A stretch of 64,000 nucleotides of DNA from Sapria himalayana (lineage: Eukaryota; Streptophyta; Magnoliopsida; Malpighiales; Rafflesiaceae). This document shows positions 12,657-23,174 of the stretch, piece by piece (position 1 is the stretch's first letter; each line of letters begins with the position of its first letter). Location of the stretch: assembly GCA_029783825.1 (NCBI GenBank), contig JAREIK010003431.1:661494-725493 (forward strand), read 5' to 3'. The translations under genes were made by a program, and so were the position numbers. The notes under the pieces were generated by a model. The model was not told the DNA's origin. It saw nothing but the letters and a program-made list of their open reading frames with translations, and made no database searches.

Positions 12657-13600
12657 AACTCACACATTAAACAATTGCTCATCCCCAAGTAATAATTTTT
12701 ACCTCCAAAAAAATTCATCTTCACTAAAATTATTATGACTAGGTTTGAGTGTCATGGTGTCAATAATTAGCGGAGCAACTTTAAGTGGACATGCTAACAA
12801 TCATGGTGGAGTTTGAGTACCACAACTATACTTGTGGGTAATTTGATATATACATTTATTTATGTGGTGGATATAAATATTTATTACATCACACAAAGAA
12901 AAAAAAAGTTTTGGTTCCCTCCCAAGTAGCACTATGTTTAGTATCCATAGCTACGCCATCAAAATATCATTTACTCCATTAAAGATCATTAATGTTCATG
13001 ATATCTTCTTAGTATGCTATTTTTTGTACTTTTTTTGGTCTCTTTCTTTAGTCTTTCTTTAGTGATACTTATTTCTCAGATAATTTTCTCTTTTGATGTC
13101 ATAACTTTAGTGCATGTCTTAGCCCATTCTTCTTTGCTCCATTATCCCTTTTCATTTTAAATCCTCAAAGTTGTGCCGCTATGTATTGCCAAAACTTTGC
13201 CTTTAAGTCATTCATTTCTCTTTTCTTCTTATAACTCTAAAGTTATGGAACTATGCATATCTATCTCTTTGTCCTTAGGCTTCACTTAGACTAATTCATT
13301 CTATATCCTCAAAATTATGGTGCTGGGCATAACCATTACTTTTTTTGCTAACTTTCATTGGTCATTTTCATTCTAGAATACCAAAGTCATGGTTTGTGCA
13401 TGGTTTCAGCTTTATTTTTGATTACTCTTTCATGATTTTTGTCTTAACCTTATTTTTCTTCTTTTAAGGCTTCTCTTCCTTGGAGTTGTGATCATAACAT
13501 TCCTCATAGGTAGTGACTTTGAAGAATTCCATCAAAAATCTACCTTTTGTTGTATTGTAGTATGAAGGAGATTGTCTATTCTTCAATATCATGTCTCATC
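12657..13600 (-). repeat. Element 1 region between protease and 3' LTR, with degenerate tandem repeats
   Basis: No RT, RNase H or integrase is present where a full gypsy element would have about 3 kb of pol. Instead 13020-13480 holds degenerate units of roughly 80 bases built on 'CATTCTATAACTCCAAAGTTATGG...GCATA...ACTTTGTC', seen also in element 2 at 42350-42720. GGTTCCCTCCCAAGTAGC (12915-12932) resembles a block commonly found 3' of pol in plant Athila-like elements. The polypurine-tract-like site is at about 12676-12692 on the minus strand. Confidence 0.6.
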
Positions 13601-14220
13601 ATCATCTAAATCTCATAAATCATTATAAAGATTAAACTTTACTTTTACCGACATGAAGAGTAAACTTCCTTTTCTTGATCCTGATAAGGGTTTATCCCAT
13701 GGCTAAATCTAGTCATCCAAATATTAATGGCATATAGTGGTCTTCCTTCATATTCTACACTATGAAATCCACTAAAAAAATAAAGATATCCCATTTTACC
13801 AATACATCTTTAATGGTTCTATTTAGGTGCTTGATATTCTAATACACCATTTTGAGTGAGAGAGATATTAGAGTAATTTTGGTGAAATTTAATTTTGATG
13901 CAATGGACATGGGCATCAAGTTGACACTTGATCCCAAGTTGCATAATGTCTTTTAAAAGGTGTGATCTCTAATAGTGAAAAGTATAATAAACCTTCATTG
14001 GTCTTTCAAATTCCTTAGAGGTTTTCTTTGAATGATCACACTACACTTCTCTGGCATATTCATAATCCCATATATTTTCAATTTTTTTTAGTACTCATTA
14101 TGTCTTTCATAAATATAACATAATTTGAAAGTTAGGCTAGAGCTTCGGTAAATAGTATGCTTACTTCTCACTTCTAAAATATATTGAGAATTTTTCAAAG
14201 AATTCATCTAATTTATCCTT
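13600..14220 (-). pseudogene. Element 1 gag-protease junction and protease pseudogene
   Basis: On the minus strand the gag-protease linker typical of Athila-like gypsy elements is seen near 14215-14030. The aspartic protease region follows (13990-13640): CNLGSSVNLMP-like text in one frame, then SIA..LNFTKI, VLVK, and the GRP-D-LA-like patch near 13690. The Asp-Ser/Thr-Gly catalytic triad appears as N-L-G-S after decay, so the catalytic Asp is not preserved. Stops and frameshifts abound. In an intact element the protease would cleave the gag polyprotein inside particles. Confidence 0.65.
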
Positions 14221-15900
14221 CCTAAATCATTGCATAAATGAAATCTTTATTAAAAACTTACCTTTAGCTTCATTCTAATCTATTTTTTCTCTCCATAGCC
14301 TCAGGTAAGCTCCATTTGCTCATTCGTTTCTTCATTTTTTTTCTATCTTCAGGTAAAACTTGGTTTTGCACTTCTTTATGAGGTGTCATGGCATCATGAC
14401 TATCATCATACCTATTCTCTTTAGTTAATATTATGACTTTTGGAGAGTTCAAGTTGAGACATATCTTTTGAGGAAGTCACAACCTTGTAGCCTCCCAAAA
14501 ATTCTAGAATTATTTTATTTAGAATGCTTCGGTAGCTTCTTCCTACTTCTATGTAATATTAAAAATTAATTCTTTGGATTTACTTCTTTATCACTTGATA
14601 ATTAATTTACTCTTCTTCCCTTTATTAATAATGTCAATTGACCAAGATAATGCTTGATATATCATATCACTGAACTTGTTTTGTTCATCCTCACTTCAAG
14701 TTCACCCCCATTCAATTATCTTGGACATTATTTTTTTTTCTTTTATTCTGCTATGATAGCTTGCACTCCATCATCAATAATTAATTTTTCTTTACTACTT
14801 GGTAATTATCAATTAAAATCGGAGCCTCCTTTATTAGTTTAGCTCACTGTATTATTCCTAATATTACTAGAGGATTATCCTATATGTTGCAACCCACTAC
14901 CATAGCCTCTATACAAAAAAACTTTCATGATTTCTCACATTTAGATGATAATACATTGGGATATTATTGGATCGAAATACATATCTTTTTCTTTGTATTT
15001 GATTGACTTCTTCTATTTGATAAATGGAATCCAAGTCTACAAATTCATATGGTTGTAAAGTTGTGATCTCCCCTAATATTTTTTTTCTTTTCTTCTTGGG
15101 TATCAAGCTTTCTCAAAAGAGCTTCTATCTTTGCTTCAATTGTGGTGAACCTATCAAACTAGAAAACTCCAACTTATCTTCTTTCAAATGAACTATCTAT
15201 TGGAGTTTGATAGTTATTTCTTGCTAGCTCTTCAAATAAATAATATATCTCTTCTGATGATGTATTTATAATAGATTTTTTGATGGTCACATCAACCATA
15301 TACATTATCATATAGTTCAACACATTATAAGAAGTTTGAGTTTGGAACCATAACTGAAATCTATGTCGAAGACATCTTCTCAATAACTTTTTAAAATAGT
15401 CTAAATTATCATATAAGTTATTATGCTTCTCTCACTACTTTATCCCAACTCTCAATAGAGATTCATGGTAAATTTTAAAATTAATTTCATGTTACCATTC
15501 AATGAAAATAAAAATAAGCATAACCTTATTGCATCCACACTAACTCCTTTCAATTTAATAGTGTCACATAGCTCCAAAAATAACTTGACATACCTATTAG
15601 GGTTCTCCAATGCCCTTCTATTAAACTAGTATTGCTGAACCATAACTATTATATTTGTTTTTAACTCAACTTAATTTGCTTTAACTGGTTGCAAATGAAT
15701 TCCAAAATAACTCTCAATCACTATATGCTTCCAATCATCCCCCAAAGTATGATAGTGGATAAGCTATTGGATAACATGCCCATTATTCCCTTGGGTCTTT
15801 CCTTTACTATCAGTGTATTCCATAATATCTTTTTCAATTTTTTGTCTGATAAGAGTTCTTCTACTTCTTGAAATTTCTAGGTATAGAAATGTTGTCTTAG
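14220..15900 (-). pseudogene. Element 1 gag pseudogene (Athila/Tat-like)
   Basis: Gag motifs read on the minus strand, from upstream to downstream, are ALENPNRYVKLFLELCDTIKL near 15620-15555, AIRLCLFLFSL near 15530, then the open stretch 15383-15174 with LRHRFQLWFQTQTSYNVLNY and EIYYLFEELARNNYQ. These correspond to the C-P-H-H-G...QTFYNGLN and AYELLEE-A-NNYQ signatures of Athila-like gag. A basic/acidic tail follows (15110-14900). No zinc knuckle is seen, as is usual for this lineage. The first part of the frame (15640-16150) is only faintly readable. Confidence 0.75.
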
Positions 15901-16129
15901 TCCTAGAGCTTTGACTCAAAAAAGGGTACTAAACAAATAATTAAAAAAAATAGATATAAGAAAACAAATATAACCAAATATAACAAACAACTTTCAAACA
16001 AGTTAACAAGATTTAGATTTTGGATCTAAGAATATTTACCAAACTTAACACTATCTAACCTATTAAAAACAAAGTATCTTTTCACAAAATTAATTACATC
16101 AGCTCAAATTAACTAACCAAACTAAATAA

Positions 16130-16166
16130 TCTCAAAAACTCTAATAGAACCAAAAAATTGTTCCAA
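16130..16166 (-). promoter_or_regulatory. Degenerate primer-binding region of element 1
   Basis: On the minus strand, TTGGAACAATTTTTTGG follows the 5' LTR end. Element 2 has AAGTTTTTGGGG at the same place (45639-45665). Both are compatible with decay (mainly C to T and G to A) of the TTGGCGCCGTTGCCGGGG site used by many Athila/Tat-like elements. This is inference from two decayed copies. Confidence 0.35.
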
Positions 16167-19069
16167 CTTTATTATGCGGCAATCAATTAGGTAATGTTTC
16201 AAAAGCTTGTTGATGAGAGTTTCTTACAATCTAAGATTTGTAAGTGCATAGATTAAGTAGTATAATGGATTTTCACTCAAACATTAATCTCATAAGAATT
16301 GTATCGGTAGTTTAGTTATTTAATAATGAGGTAACTCATTTTTTTAAAAATGGATACTAAGATAAAGACAACCTAAGGTAATGGTTTACTCATTTAATCT
16401 ATGTGATTTTGTTTAAGTTATTTGATTTATATTATGTTGGACACATGATGAAGATTGAGGTATTATATAATGACTCCTTGCTCTAATGACATACAATGTA
16501 GTTTTCACTATTGAACACATTCCAATAGTGGTCCTCTTAGTATCTCACAACTGAGATAACAAATTATCTCTACTCGAGAGTTAATCATAATTTCTTATTT
16601 TTTAGGAAACTTCATCAACTACACTTAATAGTTACTTCATATGTAAACTTTTATTCTCCAACATCAAATATCATAAAGAACAAAGATTGAGATAGTTTGC
16701 AAGAAGTTGTACTTTTGGCTTAGTAAGCATAATACTCACATAATTAATATATGTTTTCCTCGAGTTTCATTGATGAGAACCATACAAGTAAAAGTAGCTT
16801 ACAATGGTTGTTATCACCTTATGAGTCATAACATACTCATGCAAATCTCAAAATTACCAGTCACCATTTTTCTTAGTGACAATGTGATAATACTAAAAGT
16901 GAACCCCTTGAGATAAAAGTATTTATAATTTTAGCTTCATAAATATCATAATCATGATGATTAACATACCCAAATTTTTGGTTTCAATATATGATTTTAT
17001 CTCATGCATCATAGTCGAAAGGGATATCACTTCATTCCTCCTATATACATGAGGGAGCCACATGATTTACCTATCATGATCCATCATGATAATCTCATAC
17101 AAACTTACTAATGGTTAAACCCCTAATATAGGTTCATTTAATCACTATCCATTAATATTCATTCATAAAATAAATCAAACCATTCATTCATATAGATAAA
17201 AAAACAAATCACATCATAGATCTCAAATTATAGAAATCCTAGACTCGTGCTAGTTTGATAAAAATTACTAAATCTATCCTTATAGAAGAGGAGTTTGAAA
17301 GCCATATTGCCCTTCAACTCAAGGGATTAACATTAATCTTGCATCTCTTGCTTGCTTGTTGAATACATAGAGAGTGTGAAATTCACCCTAGGGTTTGGTG
17401 ATTTCCATGGATTTTTTTGTTACATGAGGAAGAAGAAGAAAAAAATAAGAAATATCATAGAAATTTTTTTATCTTTCACTTTTATACTCAGGAAATCTTG
17501 AATTACTCTAAGTAGGAAGTTACGACTTCTAGAAAAAAGTCAAAACTTCAAACTTATAAAAAATAGCAACGACTCTAGTCTACATCTTGATGTTAAATAA
17601 TCATGAAACTAGCAACAACCATGACTTAGGCATGTAGCCATGACTATTTCACATCACCATGACTTCGTATTATAGAGAGATTATGCCTAAGTCATGGTTG
17701 TCACTAGTTTCATGACTATTTAGTATGTTGTGTAGAGGATGTGACATTAGCAAATGGTCTTTATTTAGATTTATGCTAAAAATGGTTGCATTGTAAAAGT
17801 AACCTTTCATATCTTTTAAGTATTTCATAGTGTTGTGGGTGACCATGACACTGGTATTCTCTTCTTTCATTTATTATGTTACTACAATATTGTTAGTATG
17901 CTATGAAAATTATAGTTAGCTTGAGCATATAAGTTATGACTATACCATCCTTCGAGAAAGGAGTCGCGACCTTAAAATAATCATACTTAATTAATATCTT
18001 CTATAATATTTAGTATCTCAAAAGTCATGGATTTGAATAATTACTACTTGTTTGGCATGATTATTTGTAACTCGGTAATTTTTTATAGCTTAAAATTAGA
18101 GGTGTCAATCGGGCCGGGCCGGGCCGGCCCGGCACGGAAATCTTTCGTGCCCGGGCTCGTGCCGTGCCGAGGCCAACCATGCCTCATGCTGTGCCGAAAT
18201 TAAAATTTTTTAAAATGAGGGTTACGGGCACGCTGAAATCCTAATTTTTTTTAAAAAAATTAGTGTTTTGGGCGCACCAAAATCCTATTTTTTTTTTAAT
18301 TTAGGGTTTTGGCCGTGCCAAAACTCTAATTTTTTAAAATTAAGGATTCGGCGTGACTGCACGTGCCGAAACCCTAATTTTTTTTTAATTTAGGCGGATT
18401 GTGTCGCGGGCCCGTGCCGAGCTAAACTATACAAAAATCATGCTGGGCCAGGCATGACACGGTACAGTAACCATGTCGTGCCTGACCCGGCACGAAAGCA
18501 CAGTCGGGCCTGAAAAAAATGTGTTGGGCCGGCCCGGCACGTCTCGTTTGACACCTCTATTTAAAATTCATTACTTTTAAAAGGATCACAACTTTGACTT
18601 GAGACTAATAAATCATAGTATAGATAAAGTCATGGCGCTTGGACTTAATTATGACTTTGAACACTAATCAGATACTTAGTTACTATGATAGAGAATTATT
18701 ATCATAGCCATTTAAATTATTTGAGCTAAGTATGATTGTCACTCTATGATAATATTGCAACCATTGAGAATGTATTGCATAGTAGAGTTTATGCTTTTGA
18801 GTTGGTAGAGTCATGACATACAAGAATTGTCTTGACCAATTAGGTAAAATTTTGCCCAAGAATAAAAGCTGAAACTACTTGAGTCTCAGGATTTACTCCA
18901 TCTACTAAATATCTCCAAAATTTATTGATTTCAAGTATATTTACAAAAACACTCCAAAATATCAAAATCATGATATTAACACATATCGACTCTATTTCTA
19001 CATCTACATATCATTATAAATAATCAAAATTTACTAAAATATTTGGTAGTATGAATATCGAATAGTAAA
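16166..19069 (-). repeat. Right (5') LTR of gypsy element 1
   Basis: This is homologous along its length to the left LTR. After subtracting the MITE at 18097-18559 and its target duplication it is about 2.43 kb. Blocks shared with the other three LTRs include ACTTTATTATG at the start, TAATATATGTTTTCCTC near 16744, and the end GAATATCGAATA. Many substitutions separate it from the left LTR. Confidence 0.8.
18097..18559. mobile_element. Non-autonomous hAT-like MITE, 463 bp
   Basis: Terminal inverted repeats TAGAGGTGTCAA...TTGACACCTCTA enclose a GC-rich outer part (GGGCCGGGCC motifs at both ends) and an interior of repeated 'CCTAATTTTTTT...GTTTTGG' units. Eight-base flanks CTTAAAAT (18089-18096) and TTTAAAAT (18560-18567) match at 7 of 8 positions, the duplication length of hAT elements. 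The related LTR at 10320-12656 has the uninterrupted site CTTAAAATTCATAG near 12146. The preserved GC content suggests a fairly recent insertion. There is no transposase frame. Confidence 0.85.
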
Positions 19070-19290
19070 CATCATGACAAGCAAGTTTTTACTTCTTATT
19101 CATATATATACTTTTAATTTTGATTAGAATTTTTATTGCATAGTATATAACGTAAGGTTTTTTATTTTTATTTTTTTGATTGATAACTATCCCAAATGTA
19201 ATATCATACAAAAGCTTTGCTAGTGTTACAATGAGACCTATAAGGGGAAAATTTAACATGCTAGCTTTTAGCCTAGCTACCACCACCACA
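19070..19290 (-). pseudogene. Old gypsy pol, RT/RNase H junction (5' half)
   Basis: An open stretch on the minus strand contains DITFGIVINQKNKNKKPYVI then IYYAIKIL, matching the D-(A/Y)-S-D-Y-A-x-G-x-V-L-G-Q...KKP-x-V-I-Y-Y-A-S-K-T-L core at the start of the gypsy RNase H domain. It continues (KLACHD) up to 19070, where gypsy element 1 begins. The rest of the domain is at 10319 and below. RT proper is not recognisable beyond 19290. Confidence 0.75.
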
Positions 19291-19989
19291 TGTGAACATA
19301 CATATCAATTTCACTATCTATTAACTCACAAAAGATGCCAAATTCTTGCAAAACAACCACCACCTCTACATAGTGAAAGTTATTTTAGTCCTACGCCTTT
19401 AAGTCTTTGTATTGGGCCTAGGCCTCTAAGTATATAGATGTTATTTTAGTTGATGTTATTTTAGTCATAAGCCTCTAAGTCTTGGTCATGACTAATACTC
19501 ATCTCAATACCATTTATCCAAAAAATGTATTTTTCCAAAAAGTACTCACTTATGGTTTGAAAAGTTATGTAGGATATGTAGAATCCGAATAACTAACATT
19601 AAGTTGTATATATGAATATCAATATATTTCTAACTCAAAATATTTATATGATCTATCATTCATAACTATGGTACCTTTTAGACATAGTCAGATATCATTT
19701 TCTCATTTTTGTAAAACTATATTTTTTTATAAAAACACATCGGCAACTACATTTCAAAATTTATCAAAAAGTCATTTCATAGTATCAAATTCTTGAGTTT
19801 CTATCAATTCATCATTAATCTCAATCAAATTATATTAAATTAATTTCAAATAAATAAAAAGAATAGTTCATAACAAAACATATTGCAACACATATCACAA
19901 AGTAATTATATGTAATGAATAATGTTAAGTATAACATTCTTACATAAATCTCTATATATATTATACTTCAACCAAAATTTTTCTAGTGT
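19291..19989 (-). repeat. LTR-like dispersed repeat C, copy 1 (truncated)
   Basis: From about 19560 to 20005 the sequence aligns in order with 51660-52100. Shared blocks include ATATCAATATATTTC, AATTCATGAGTTT-type CATCAATTCATCAT, GTAATTATATGTAAT and CTAGTGTTAA/CAAGTATTAA. It stops where the copia element on the minus strand begins. The stretch 19291-19560 carries a short internal duplication (GTTATTTTAGT...GCCTCTAAGT) and nothing else recognised. Confidence 0.5.
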
Positions 19990-20470
19990 TAAACCTCAAA
20001 CTATAGTTCCAAATTTTCAAATTGAGTTCTAGAAGAGATTCAATCTTTTCATTTATGGTAACTAACTATGACTCAAATTTAGGACATCTAATAGCATTCT
20101 AGAAGGAGGATGATTCAAGAATATCAATCTCTTTGGCAACTTGTAGGGAAGACCTTATAAATTCATCAAAGTCAAATCTCAAAAGAGGGCCTACATTCAC
20201 CCTCCTTTGTCTATCCCTTGCAATGCAGTAGGGAATAGACTCTTTAGGTGCAGGTTCAGGATCAGGTTCAGTAATAGACTTAGCATCATTTTCATGATTA
20301 GCTATTATTTGTCTAGAGACAACAGGCATCCTTCCTTTAAGCTACGGATTCAGATTTTAGTTCCACCTTAAGTTCAGCTTGAGGAACATCATGTAACTGG
20401 ATAGGACAATGTACTTGTCCTAAGATGACACTTTCATCAAAGGTGACACTCCTAGAGAGAATCACTCTCT
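19990..20470 (-). pseudogene. Copia-2 integrase-RT hinge remnant
   Basis: On the minus strand, SEKRVILSRSVTFDES (about 20470-20420) is followed by the acidic/proline linker (EPDPEPAPKESIP) and AKEIDILESSSF. Next comes a frame with W-L-V-T-I-N-E-K-I-E-S-L-like text, the start of the copia RT. The element breaks off there. Confidence 0.7.
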
Positions 20471-21769
20471 TTTCAGATGGTGACTAGATATGGAATCCCT
20501 TGACTACATCACCATATCCATCAAATATTCTTTTTTCTTGCTCTTGGTTCAAGCTTGCCATCATTTACATGATAGTAGGCAACACATTGAACACTTTCAG
20601 ATTGGAATAATCTGTAGGTTTACCAGTCCACACCTCAAATGGAATTTTAAAATTAATTTCACTATGCGGTGATCTGTTTATCAGATGACATACTGTATTA
20701 ATAGTTTCAGCCCAAAACTCATTGCCTAAGCCTGATTCAGAGAGTATACTTCTAGTTCTTTCTAGAAAAGTTTGTTTTATTCTTTCAGTAATGCAATTCT
20801 ACTATAGAATATCCCTAACAGTTTTGTGGCTGGCTATACCTTGGTCCTTGCAGAATTCCTCAAATTCAAACGAACAAAATTCTAGACCATTATTTATTCG
20901 TAACAATTTAACCTTCTTTGGTATTTGATTTTCTACTAAGTTAATCCACTATTTAAACTTTATAAAAGTTTCATATTTTTTTTTCATCATGAATACCCAA
21001 GACATCTTGGGATAATAATCAACTAAACATAAATAAAATCAAGTACCCCCAAGAGATGTGATTCTAAAAGCACCCCAATAATCAACATAGATATAATCCA
21101 AAATATTTTTTGTGCAGTGTATAGCCTTACCAAGTTTAGTTCTATGTTTCTTACCAAAAATATAATAATCACAGAAATTAAGTTTACTAATTTTATGACC
21201 ACCTAGAAGGTTACAATCCGAAAAAATGTTTATACATTTTTCTCCCGTATGTGCAAGCCACATATGTCATAGTTCCGTAAGATCAACTTCATCTTCAGAT
21301 ACTGGCTTTCTGGATATGACAGCAATAGCCCCTATCACTGTGAAACCTATCAGTGTGTATGGGGTTCCACTCTTCTATCCCTACAGTATGATATCATCTC
21401 CGCGATGAACATTCAGTATTCCCTCACAACCACTGAATGAACATCTCTGATCATCCAAAACACCAAGAGAAATGAGATTCATTTTTATTTCAGGAACATA
21501 CCTTACATTAGATAGTGAGATAATTTGGCCATCATATGTTCTCAGTCTCACTATGCCAATTCCAACCACCTTACATGGTTGGCTATTCCCCACCACAGCA
21601 TGGCTAGCTTCCTTCATGTCATATTTTTGAACCACTCCAAGTGAGTACTGATATGGAAGGGTATTTTAGAGGTTACCAGCACAAGATCTTCTCTATCATC
21701 CAAATCATCAAAATCCACAACAGCAAGAGGTGGGGGATTAGGCTAACCCTACAGTTCTAGCCTTGCTTT
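20470..21769 (-). pseudogene. Copia-2 protease and integrase pseudogene
   Basis: The open stretch 21635-21381 holds CKVVGIGIVRLRTYDG, LSNVRYVPEIKMNLISLG and a glycine-rich turn, matching the region from protease to pre-integrase. The next one (21263-21039) begins MWLAHTGEKCINI and has CDYYIFGKKHRTKL and DYIYVDYWGAFR. The latter is the integrase D-x-W-G-P motif with the first Asp present and Pro changed to Ala. Downstream (20930-20690) the CKD-x-G-I...QNGVAERMNKTL-like region is broken by stops. It continues into the C-terminal domain (SYNLKVFGC-type text near 20590). Confidence 0.8.
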
Positions 21770-22493
21770 CTTCTTTGGGTATTTAGTTTCTCAATGCCTT
21801 TTCTATTTGTAATAGTGAAAAGTGTTACCCTCCTTGGACCTCTTTTGGAGCTTGTTCCCCTTTTTCTTTAATAAAACAAGTTGTGGCCTCCTATTTGCCA
21901 CCACCAATTGGGTAGGATGTTCTTCAATTCGTTCAACCACAACTTTCTACTTTATATCTCTGGAGTGTAGAGCAGACCAAACATCCACCATAGTGATCTC
22001 CTTCCTCACTATTAGTGATTCCACGAAATTCTCAAAGGAAGTAGGAAGTGACACTAAAAGTAGAAGTGCAACAATCTCATCTTCTACCTTGGCATCCACA
22101 TGTTTTAGGTCTATGAAAATGTTGTTTAAATCATCTAGATGCTTCTTTAAAGAAGTTCCCTCTTGCATCCTTAATGTGAACCTTCTCCTCTTCAACAGAA
22201 GCTTGTTTGTAAGTGATATTGTCATGTATAGTGACTCAAGTTTGAGCCACAGTCCTACTGCAGACTCTTCATCTACTACCTCAGTAATCACTTCATCAGA
22301 GAAGCTTAGAAGAATGGTGGAGTGAGCTTTTTCTTCACATCTACATGCCTCTGCCTCTGTTATTCCAAGTGCAATAGTAGTATTATGACTGAAACCTTGA
22401 AAAGGGACTTTAGATGTCAAATTTCTTCAAATGTGCTTTCATTTTAATCTACCACATACTGAAACCATTTCTGTCATTAAATTTCTCAATCAT
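21770..22493 (-). pseudogene. Copia-2 gag pseudogene
   Basis: Translation from the ATG at 22493 gives KFNDRNGFSMW, the usual copia gag opening. After a break, a 157-codon open stretch (22420-21947) contains STILLSFSDEVITEV, ESAVGLWLKLESLYM, SLTNKLLLKRRRFTLRM and LLLVSLPTSFENFVE, which is the UBN2-type gag core. A basic tail follows. The zinc knuckle near 21780-21835 reads F-H-Y-Y-K...H...Y, so its cysteines have been replaced. Three internal breaks make it non-functional. Confidence 0.85.
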
Positions 22494-22584
22494 GGTATTC
22501 TAGGTTCCAGCCAATTTCAACAAGATATCATTTTATAGAAAATCTTAAAATTCTAATGGTGAAATTATTCGAAGCTTCCACAAC

Positions 22585-22600
22585 CTGCTCAGATACCCAT
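22585..22600 (-). promoter_or_regulatory. Primer-binding site of Copia-2
   Basis: Minus-strand TGGGTATCTGAGCAGG resembles the initiator-methionine tRNA complement TGGTATCAGAGC used by copia elements. It lies between the 5' LTR (right) and gag (left). Confidence 0.65.
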
Positions 22601-22602
22601 TA

Positions 22603-23089
22603 TTAGGAATTTTGCTTGCAAGGTTTGTGATTGTATAGATTCAGAAGAAGGAGAAGAAAAAATAGCAAATGATATATATCCACAACCACAAACCAAAAAA
22701 CCACTAGAAACAAAATCAAACCACAACAAAAACATGAAAAATAATGTGGTTCACTAGTTGTTCAGCATAACTAGTTACATCCACCAGAAAATGTTTATGC
22801 ATTTGCAGATTATAACCAAAACAAGTCTTACAGATTTGTGAGCAGAAATAGTCACGAAGAAAATCACATAGAGAGGAGAAAACATAGATGAAAAGTTCAG
22901 CAAGCAAAAAAATTACAACAGCACAAACACAGTAAAAAAAACAATTTATATCAATGATTGAGTGGATCAGATCACTTGGATGGACCGAGTTCTGCTCCAA
23001 AAATTTCTTCGACCCACTGACCATATAGTGGGACCCACATTATTGTGCTATTATTGTATTCCCAATCTTTCAATATTTTATTTCCTGCA
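22603..23089 (-). repeat. 5' LTR of Copia-2
   Basis: This roughly 487-bp block is bounded on the left by the primer-binding site and on the right by a minus-strand TGCAGGAAATAAAATATTG start. It contains the purine/pyrimidine composition and the TTTTTCATGTTTTTGTTGTGG stretch seen near the 3' end of Tork-type LTRs. No second copy is present for comparison, so the right edge is approximate. Confidence 0.55.
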
Positions 23090-23174
23090 CTAATAAAATA
23101 TTAAAATAGAAAATATTTTGATTATACAAAATAGTTTATCAAAACAAACTATATAGAATATGTTTAATAATAAT

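Larger units (their letters stand above)
10320..19069 (-). mobile_element. Non-autonomous gypsy LTR retrotransposon, element 1
   Basis: Two long direct repeats (10320-12656 and 16166-19069) flank an interior holding only gag and protease remnants on the minus strand. The polypurine-tract-like TTGGGGATGAGC on the minus strand beside the left repeat, and a degenerate primer-binding region beside the right repeat, fix the orientation. RT, RNase H and integrase are absent, and the second copy (31117-48243) lacks the same parts. Both flanks are the same older gypsy RNase H frame, which rejoins in frame across a shared GATG (plus-strand CATC at 10316-10319 and 19070-19073), so this is a true insertion. 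Many substitutions between its LTRs point to old age. Confidence 0.8.
19990..22602 (-). mobile_element. 3'-truncated Ty1/copia element (Copia-2), Tork/Tnt1-like
   Basis: From the primer-binding site at 22585-22600 (minus-strand TGGGTATCTGAGCAGG, near the usual TGGTATCAGAGC) the element reads leftward through gag, protease, integrase and the hinge, and stops at the start of RT near 19990. RT, RNase H and the 3' LTR are missing. It retains longer open frames than Copia-1, so it is probably younger. The break coincides with repeat C. Confidence 0.85.

Noticed and set aside
21822..22325. A 167-codon open frame on +
   Set aside because: It is the antisense shadow of the Copia-2 gag frame on the minus strand, which has clear gag motifs.
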